DNA from: Ktedonosporobacter rubrisoli
GTDB lineage: Bacteria; Chloroflexota; Ktedonobacteria; Ktedonobacterales; Ktedonobacteraceae
DNA length: 64,000 nucleotides
Assembly: GCF_004208415.1 (NCBI RefSeq)
Contig: NZ_CP035758.1
Span: forward strand, 2,294,001-2,358,000
Direction: 5' to 3'
Both the position numbers and the translations under genes were made by a program. The notes beneath the pieces are model-generated. The model did not search any database, was not told the origin of the DNA, and worked only from the letters and a program-made list of their open reading frames with translations. This document shows, piece after piece, positions 59,718 to 64,000 of the stretch (its first letter is position 1; every line of letters starts with the position of its first letter).

Positions 59718-60467
59718 TTACTGCGACAATTGTCCGCCATCGAGCAATAGCTCCGTCCCATGCATAAACGAGGCATCATCTGAGGCCAGGAAGGCATAGG
59801 CGGCGGCTACCTCAGCGGGGCGACCGAGCCTCCCCAGAGGGATGTTATTTACGTAAGCCGCAATAAATTCAGGCGAGTCGATAGACTCAGCAAGAGGGGT
59901 CAGGATATAGCCGGGGCAAAGCGCGTTCACGCGAATGTTGTGCGGACCAAGTTCCAGCGCCATCGTTTTCATCAGCATCACGACAGCGCCTTTAGAAGCA
60001 TTGTAATGAGCATATTTCACCTCGCCGGCAAGCCCGTTTTTTGAAGACATCAGGACAATTGCGCCGCCTTTCCCACGAGCCACCATACGCCTGGCAACCT
60101 CGCGCGCAACCAGGAACATTCCGCGCAGATTGACGGCAATAATCTTGTCCCAATGTTCGGCGGTAATTTCCAGAAAGGGTTCTTCCCAGGCAATGCCCGC
60201 ATTATCGATTAAAATATCGATCCCGCCTAGCGCGTGTTCCGCTTGTGCTACGAGGTCTAACACCTGATCTTCAACGCTGACATCGCAAGCGATGCCTTGA
60301 ATCTTTCCAAGCTTTGCCAGCTTCTCTACAGTTTGCTCAACCTCTTCCCGCTCCAGCCCGCAAATAAACACCTGCGAGCCTTCTTCAAGAAAACGCTGGG
60401 CTGTGGCCTGTCCGATGCCCCTGCTTCCGCCCGTGATCAAAACACTTTTTCCTTTAAGACCGCGCAT
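59718..60467 (-). CDS. SDR-family oxidoreductase (249 residues)
   Basis: A classical SDR: TGGSRGIG near 12-19, DNAG near 88 (Asp in place of the usual Asn), the catalytic Ser in IVLMSSKNGL near 138 and YNASK near 152-156, the specificity loop LCPGYILTPL. ATG 60467 has GAGGAAGGA upstream. It lies between the aminotransferase and the GH2 gene in the sugar operon and may oxidise a keto or hydroxyl group of the sugar released. Confidence 0.9.
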   Translation of the reverse strand: MRGLKGKSVLITGGSRGIGQATAQRFLEEGSQVFICGLEREEVEQTVEKLAKLGKIQGIACDVSVEDQVLDLVAQAEHALGGIDILIDNAGIAWEEPFLEITAEHWDKIIAVNLRGMFLVAREVARRMVARGKGGAIVLMSSKNGLAGEVKYAHYNASKGAVVMLMKTMALELGPHNIRVNALCPGYILTPLAESIDSPEFIAAYVNNIPLGRLGRPAEVAAAYAFLASDDASFMHGTELLLDGGQLSQ

Positions 60468-60574
60468 AAGATATCCTTCCTCTAGCAAGTAGTTCAATCA
60501 ACCTTTACATGAAGACGGCTGAATCGCTGTGGATTCAGCCAGGAAGCCTGCTAAGAAGTGCTTCAACTCTGCAC

Positions 60575-61861
60575 CTAAAGCTCTCGCAAAACTGCCTCGG
60601 CTACCTCAAGTGTTTCAGCGATATCAGCGCTGGTGTGCGCCAGGCTGATATGGTTGCGTTTAAGGTTGACTGGTAACTCATAGATGCCACGCGCAATCAT
60701 TTTGCGGCGGTACGCAACAAACTTTGTGGCATCATTGCGTAACAAATCGGCGTAGCTCTCAATGGGCGGCTCCATGAAATACACGAGAAAGATCGAGCCA
60801 AAGCCAGCCACGGTGGCTTTGAGACTATACTTCTGGATGATATCACACAATCCCTGACGCATGCGAGCACCCAGGCCGAAGATATGGGCATAACTTTCAG
60901 AGCGTTCGAGGATCTCAAGCGTGGCAAGGGCTGCCGCTACCCCGACTGGATGGGCGTTAAATGTCCCGGCAAAGAAGACATCCCCACCCGGTTTACAGTG
61001 ATCAAGCAAGTCGGCTCGCCCGGCCAGCATGGCCAGAGGATAGCCATTAGCAATAGCTTTTGCCATTGTGGTTAAATCGGGGGTGATGCCAAGCACCTTT
61101 TGATAACCGCCAAGCCCATGCCGGAAGCCAGTTACTACTTCATCAAAGATGAGCACGGACCCGTATTGGCGCGTGAGATCGCGCAATCCCTTCACAAATG
61201 CTGGCTGCGGCAAAACGCAGCCGATGTTATGTGGAATGAGCTCAAGGATGATCGCGGCGATCTCCTGTCCCTGCTGCTCTAAGGTCTGGCGTACGGCTTC
61301 AAGGTCGTTGAAAGGCAAGACCAGCGTATTCTCCACAGCTTCTGGCAGCATACCCGCCGAGAGAGGATCTTTCTGACCGAGCTTCTCGGCTGGGCTGATT
61401 ACGTTCATTAAAATAGCATCGTGCCAGCCATGGTAGCAGCCCTGAAATTTGATGATCTTGCGTCGACCCGTCACGGCGCGCGCTAAGCGCAAGGCTGCAT
61501 AGGTTGCCTCCGAACCTGAATTACAGAAGAGGACCTTTTCGGCGCACGGGATGTGTTGACACAATTTGGCGGCCAGCTGCGCCTCTAGCTCGTTGGAGCC
61601 AACGCCAACGACGTCTATCTGGCTAAGGGTTTCTATAACGCGTTGATTGACCTCTTGATTGCAGTGTCCCAACAGCGGAGGGCCAAAGGCTGCGTGATAG
61701 TCGATATAGCGTTTCCCTTCGGCATCAAAAATATAAGCCCCTTGCGCGCAGGTAAAGACAAGATTCGGCTCTACAAGACGATTCGCGCTACTGACGCCGC
61801 CGGGTATAGAACGTTGGGCAAGCTCAATGATCGCTTGCGAGCGTGCTGCGGTACTGCTCAT
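60575..61861 (-). CDS. Class III aminotransferase, glutamate-1-semialdehyde-aminomutase-like (428 residues)
   Basis: A PLP fold-type I enzyme: VLFCNSGSEATYAALRLARA (phosphate and ring binding), the KFQGCYHGWHDAIL motif, the Asp in LIFDEVVTGFRHGLGGYQK, and the Schiff-base Lys in LTTMAKAIANGYPLA. The sequence resembles HemL-type proteins, but its place in a sugar operon argues for an amino-sugar or amino-alcohol substrate rather than tetrapyrrole synthesis. It is 37 bases after the GH4 gene. Confidence 0.88.
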   Translation of the reverse strand: MSSTAARSQAIIELAQRSIPGGVSSANRLVEPNLVFTCAQGAYIFDAEGKRYIDYHAAFGPPLLGHCNQEVNQRVIETLSQIDVVGVGSNELEAQLAAKLCQHIPCAEKVLFCNSGSEATYAALRLARAVTGRRKIIKFQGCYHGWHDAILMNVISPAEKLGQKDPLSAGMLPEAVENTLVLPFNDLEAVRQTLEQQGQEIAAIILELIPHNIGCVLPQPAFVKGLRDLTRQYGSVLIFDEVVTGFRHGLGGYQKVLGITPDLTTMAKAIANGYPLAMLAGRADLLDHCKPGGDVFFAGTFNAHPVGVAAALATLEILERSESYAHIFGLGARMRQGLCDIIQKYSLKATVAGFGSIFLVYFMEPPIESYADLLRNDATKFVAYRRKMIARGIYELPVNLKRNHISLAHTSADIAETLEVAEAVLREL

Positions 61862-61898
61862 GCCGTGTTATCCTTCCTCAAAATCTTTTGTCTGCACT

Positions 61899-63245
61899 CT
61901 ACTGATAATACTCGCGCATTTTGCCGTGACCTGGCAGCGCCAGAATTTCCGCCAGTAAGGCTTCTGCTTGCTCCTCTGAGCGCGTCCAGGGGTCCATCAT
62001 GATCAAATCGAGCAGCAGTTGTTTGCTGCCCTGGCTGTAGGCTTCCAGCTCAAGATTCCAGGGCGCTACGCAATCACGTAGAGCATAGGCCAGCGGTCCA
62101 GCCGGCAAGCCATGCGTCTGGATACCTTCAATACCGCGCTTGCTAACCAGGGCTGGGATCTCTGCGGCAAAATCGTGCGGGATACCGGGGACGTAACCAC
62201 CTTTGTTCTGCACATTGACGATCATGACGCGAGCTACATCGCAGGCAAGAGACTCGATCAAGGGAATGATACTCTCTTGCGAGAGATTTGGCGGATAGTG
62301 CTCGGTGACTTTTACCTGCGTATCTTCGCCGATGCGTTTAATCCTGGCCACTCCTTGCTCGGTGTGCGCAAAGTAGTTACGCCACCATTGCTCCGGGTCC
62401 TCCCGCCAGCGCTGCTCGGTTGCCCTGTCGGCATGATACCACCATCCCCATGAACCGCCGCCAACCGTGCCAGTATCCCCAATGGGAAATGCCCCAAAGC
62501 GCTTATAGAGGTCTACTTGCTTGGGACTGAGGCTGCCATCAGTGTTTTTCGCCCAGTACTGCTCTGCCTCTGTTTCGATCCATGTGTCAAGGAGCGGAAA
62601 AATATCCTGGCCCTTGTGGTAAGCCCGAGTTAGCCAGATGAAGTGATTGACTCCCGGTATCTCGAAGGTCAGGTGTTCACGCTCCAGGCCCAGGACGCTG
62701 GCGAGCTTATAGATCTCTGCGTAGCCATGGCACAGGCCAACAATCTTTGCCTGCGGATATTTGCGAGCCAGATACGTTATGCCGCCCATCACGGGATTGG
62801 CTGATTGCACGTACCAGGCATCCGGGCATATGCTAAGGATATCCTTGATAAGCTCTTCAAAGAGTTGTAACTGGTAAAAATTTGTCCAGAATGGTTCATC
62901 ATGCATAATATGCAGGCTGCCGCCAAAGCGATATCCCTGTTTGCGGGCTATCTCCCAGCCAGCGCGCAAGGAGTCATGACCTCCAACAAGCGCCGTATTA
63001 ATGACAAAGTTTGCACCCTGTAGAGCCTGGCGACGATCAGTGGTTTTTTCAAGCTGCAAGGTGCTGCCAACTTCCCTGGCGTAGCGCACACAGAGTTGAT
63101 AGCTAGCATCCAGGCGTTCCTGATCGATATCCATAAAACAGATGCTGCTCCCTTGCAGGTTAGGCGTCAGGCAGATATCACGGATAATATTGAGCGAAAA
63201 TACGCTACTGCCAGCCCCAATGATGCTGATTTTTGTTGTCATCAT
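61899..63245 (-). CDS. Glycoside hydrolase family 4, NAD-dependent alpha-galactosidase/glucosidase type (448 residues)
   Basis: The N-terminal Rossmann motif is GAGSSVFSLNIIRD, with MDIDQERL near 38. The GH4 features are VQSANPVMGGITYL, the metal-binding Cys-His in IVGLCHGYAE, GVNHFIWL and the C-terminal GYVPGIPHDFAAEIPALV. GH4 enzymes use NAD and Mn and act by oxidation at C3 and elimination. ATG 63245 (or 63242) follows AAAGGCGAG. It lies 43 bases after the GntR gene and begins the catabolic part of the operon. Confidence 0.92.
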   Translation of the reverse strand: MMTTKISIIGAGSSVFSLNIIRDICLTPNLQGSSICFMDIDQERLDASYQLCVRYAREVGSTLQLEKTTDRRQALQGANFVINTALVGGHDSLRAGWEIARKQGYRFGGSLHIMHDEPFWTNFYQLQLFEELIKDILSICPDAWYVQSANPVMGGITYLARKYPQAKIVGLCHGYAEIYKLASVLGLEREHLTFEIPGVNHFIWLTRAYHKGQDIFPLLDTWIETEAEQYWAKNTDGSLSPKQVDLYKRFGAFPIGDTGTVGGGSWGWWYHADRATEQRWREDPEQWWRNYFAHTEQGVARIKRIGEDTQVKVTEHYPPNLSQESIIPLIESLACDVARVMIVNVQNKGGYVPGIPHDFAAEIPALVSKRGIEGIQTHGLPAGPLAYALRDCVAPWNLELEAYSQGSKQLLLDLIMMDPWTRSEEQAEALLAEILALPGHGKMREYYQ

Positions 63246-63288
63246 CTCGCCTTTCTCTAGTGAATGCTACTCTTTTTCGTCTGTTGCT

Positions 63289-63999
63289 CTACTCATCTGC
63301 GCGCACGGCTGCCACTTTCTGAAACTCCTTGGCATTGAAGAATGGAGAAAAACGGTCCCGCACTGATTGCGAATGATAGGCCACCAGGCGCGCCGCCGCT
63401 TCTGGATCGCGTTGTTTAATCGCTTGGAAAATTGCTTCGTGTTCCTGGTTCGAGAGACCCATCCGCGTTGTATCCAGAATTGACACATAGCTGAGCAGAT
63501 AGAGGTCTGTACGCTCCTCGTTGTTGACGACAAAATCCATGAGCGGCTGATTATCTGCGGCCATGCCAACGGCGCGATGAAAATCTCTTCCAGAGCGCAG
63601 AATGCCAGGAACATCATTGCTGGAGGCGCATTGCTTGCCAAAGGTGATGGCATCTTCCATAGCGCCGAGTTGTGCCGCGCTGGCCAGCAGGGCCGCCCGA
63701 CGAACCAGATAAGGCTCAACAACTTCATTGGCGACAAAGAGCGCAATGAACTCCTCGTTTGTCATCTCGCGTACATGAAACCCTCGACCATTGCGCGGCG
63801 CGATAAGGCCTTCGTGCTGGAGAATTGCCAGCGCTTCGCGAATGGGGGTGCGGCTCATTTGCAGCCTTGTCGCAATTTCTTCTTCGATGAGGGCCTGCCC
63901 ATAGCCGAAATCACCTGAGAGTATGGCTTCTTTGATGGCGTGATAGGCGGCCTCTCTATATCCCGGAGCCTTTTGTCCTTCAAAAGGACGGAGCTGTCT
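63289..63999 (-). CDS. GntR/FadR-family transcriptional regulator (5' end outside window)
   Basis: The frame is open to the right edge. It reads RQLRPFEGQKAPGYREAAYH, AIKEAILSGDFGYGQALIEE, EIATRLQMSRTPIREALAIL, which is the GntR winged HTH. The FCD effector domain follows (VVEPYLVRRAALLAS, DFHRAVGMAADNQPLMDFVV, HEAIFQAIKQRDPEAAARL, VAYHSQSV). The ATG at 63858 is inside the HTH and is not the start. It is first in the sugar operon and likely senses a sugar acid or intermediate. Confidence 0.88.
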   Translation of the reverse strand, partial: RQLRPFEGQKAPGYREAAYHAIKEAILSGDFGYGQALIEEEIATRLQMSRTPIREALAILQHEGLIAPRNGRGFHVREMTNEEFIALFVANEVVEPYLVRRAALLASAAQLGAMEDAITFGKQCASSNDVPGILRSGRDFHRAVGMAADNQPLMDFVVNNEERTDLYLLSYVSILDTTRMGLSNQEHEAIFQAIKQRDPEAAARLVAYHSQSVRDRFSPFFNAKEFQKVAAVRADE

Positions 64000-64000
64000 C

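Noticed and set aside
1..64000. CRISPR array, tRNA, rRNA or prophage block
   Set aside because: No regular spaced repeats, no tRNA cloverleaf or rRNA stretch and no phage structural gene were seen on reading; tRNAs could be missed without a scan.

Overview
The window looks like a chromosomal segment of a soil-type, multicellular Ktedonobacteria (Chloroflexota). This is inferred from gene style, not from a marker gene: no rRNA or tRNA gene was seen. The signs are two F420-type luciferase-like oxidoreductases, an ECF sigma factor with a large extra C-terminal part, a very long MalT/LuxR regulator with an extra N-terminal domain, a TIR domain of the WYDGEISPG type, many one-off regulators next to small-molecule enzymes, moderate GC and few long operons.

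Layout. 1-2.3 kb: an F420-type LLM oxidoreductase (cut by the left edge) and an ECF42-like sigma factor. 2.4-4.0 kb (minus): small unknown proteins, a 30-residue peptide and a stand-alone receiver protein. 4.2-6.8 kb: a tandem array of six intact ~80-residue Xre/Cro-type HTH genes plus one truncated copy; an eighth, decayed copy lies at 11.45 kb. 6.8-11.4 kb: a two-gene minus operon, an ECF sigma factor fused to a bifunctional-nuclease-like (BFN, DUF151) domain and two galactose-binding-like domains, plus a second BFN protein with one such domain, followed by a FIST sensor gene. The 25 bp shared by the truncated and decayed HTH copies flank this segment. 11.5-17.4 kb: repeat debris, MarR with a second LLM enzyme, a TPR-like protein, a MaoC-type hydratase, and TetR with an HSL-type esterase. 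17.5-19.9 kb: a TIR-transmembrane-periplasmic-binding-protein receptor. 20.4-30.4 kb: MOSC, SDR, an HTH-citrate-synthase-like protein with a changed active site, an MFS/isochorismatase pair, a Ser/Thr kinase with a DnaJ-like segment, a two-component system and a DinB protein. 30.8-40.5 kb: a probable catabolic block (CocE-type hydrolase, FAD monooxygenase, MalT-type regulator, amidohydrolase, ACS-type MFS transporter).

40.6-49.9 kb is accessory and partly decayed. It holds NUDIX, an orphan DNA-methyltransferase recognition domain, ASCH, VOC, an ECF41 sigma remnant, an SDR/hydrolase pair facing a TetR across a symmetric divergent promoter, a broken TnsC/TniB-like ATPase joined to a broken TetR, a nitroreductase with an internal stop, a transposase scrap, and an ArsR/CPBP protease pair. 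50.3-57.0 kb: ABC exporter, VOC, AraC, two small proteins and an APC permease. 57.0-57.9 kb has no gene but a strong stem-loop and a hairpin terminator. 57.9-64 kb is a minus-strand sugar operon: GntR (cut by the right edge), GH4, GSA-type aminotransferase, SDR, GH2.

Regulation is unusually readable here. Three regulators (MarR 12048, TetR 15763, TetR 45851) have near-consensus promoters whose -10 box ends 6-7 bases before the ATG with no ribosome binding site, which predicts leaderless mRNAs. Matching operator dyads tie TetR 15763 to the esterase and TetR 45851 to the hydrolase. All functions are from reading the sequence; no database search was run.
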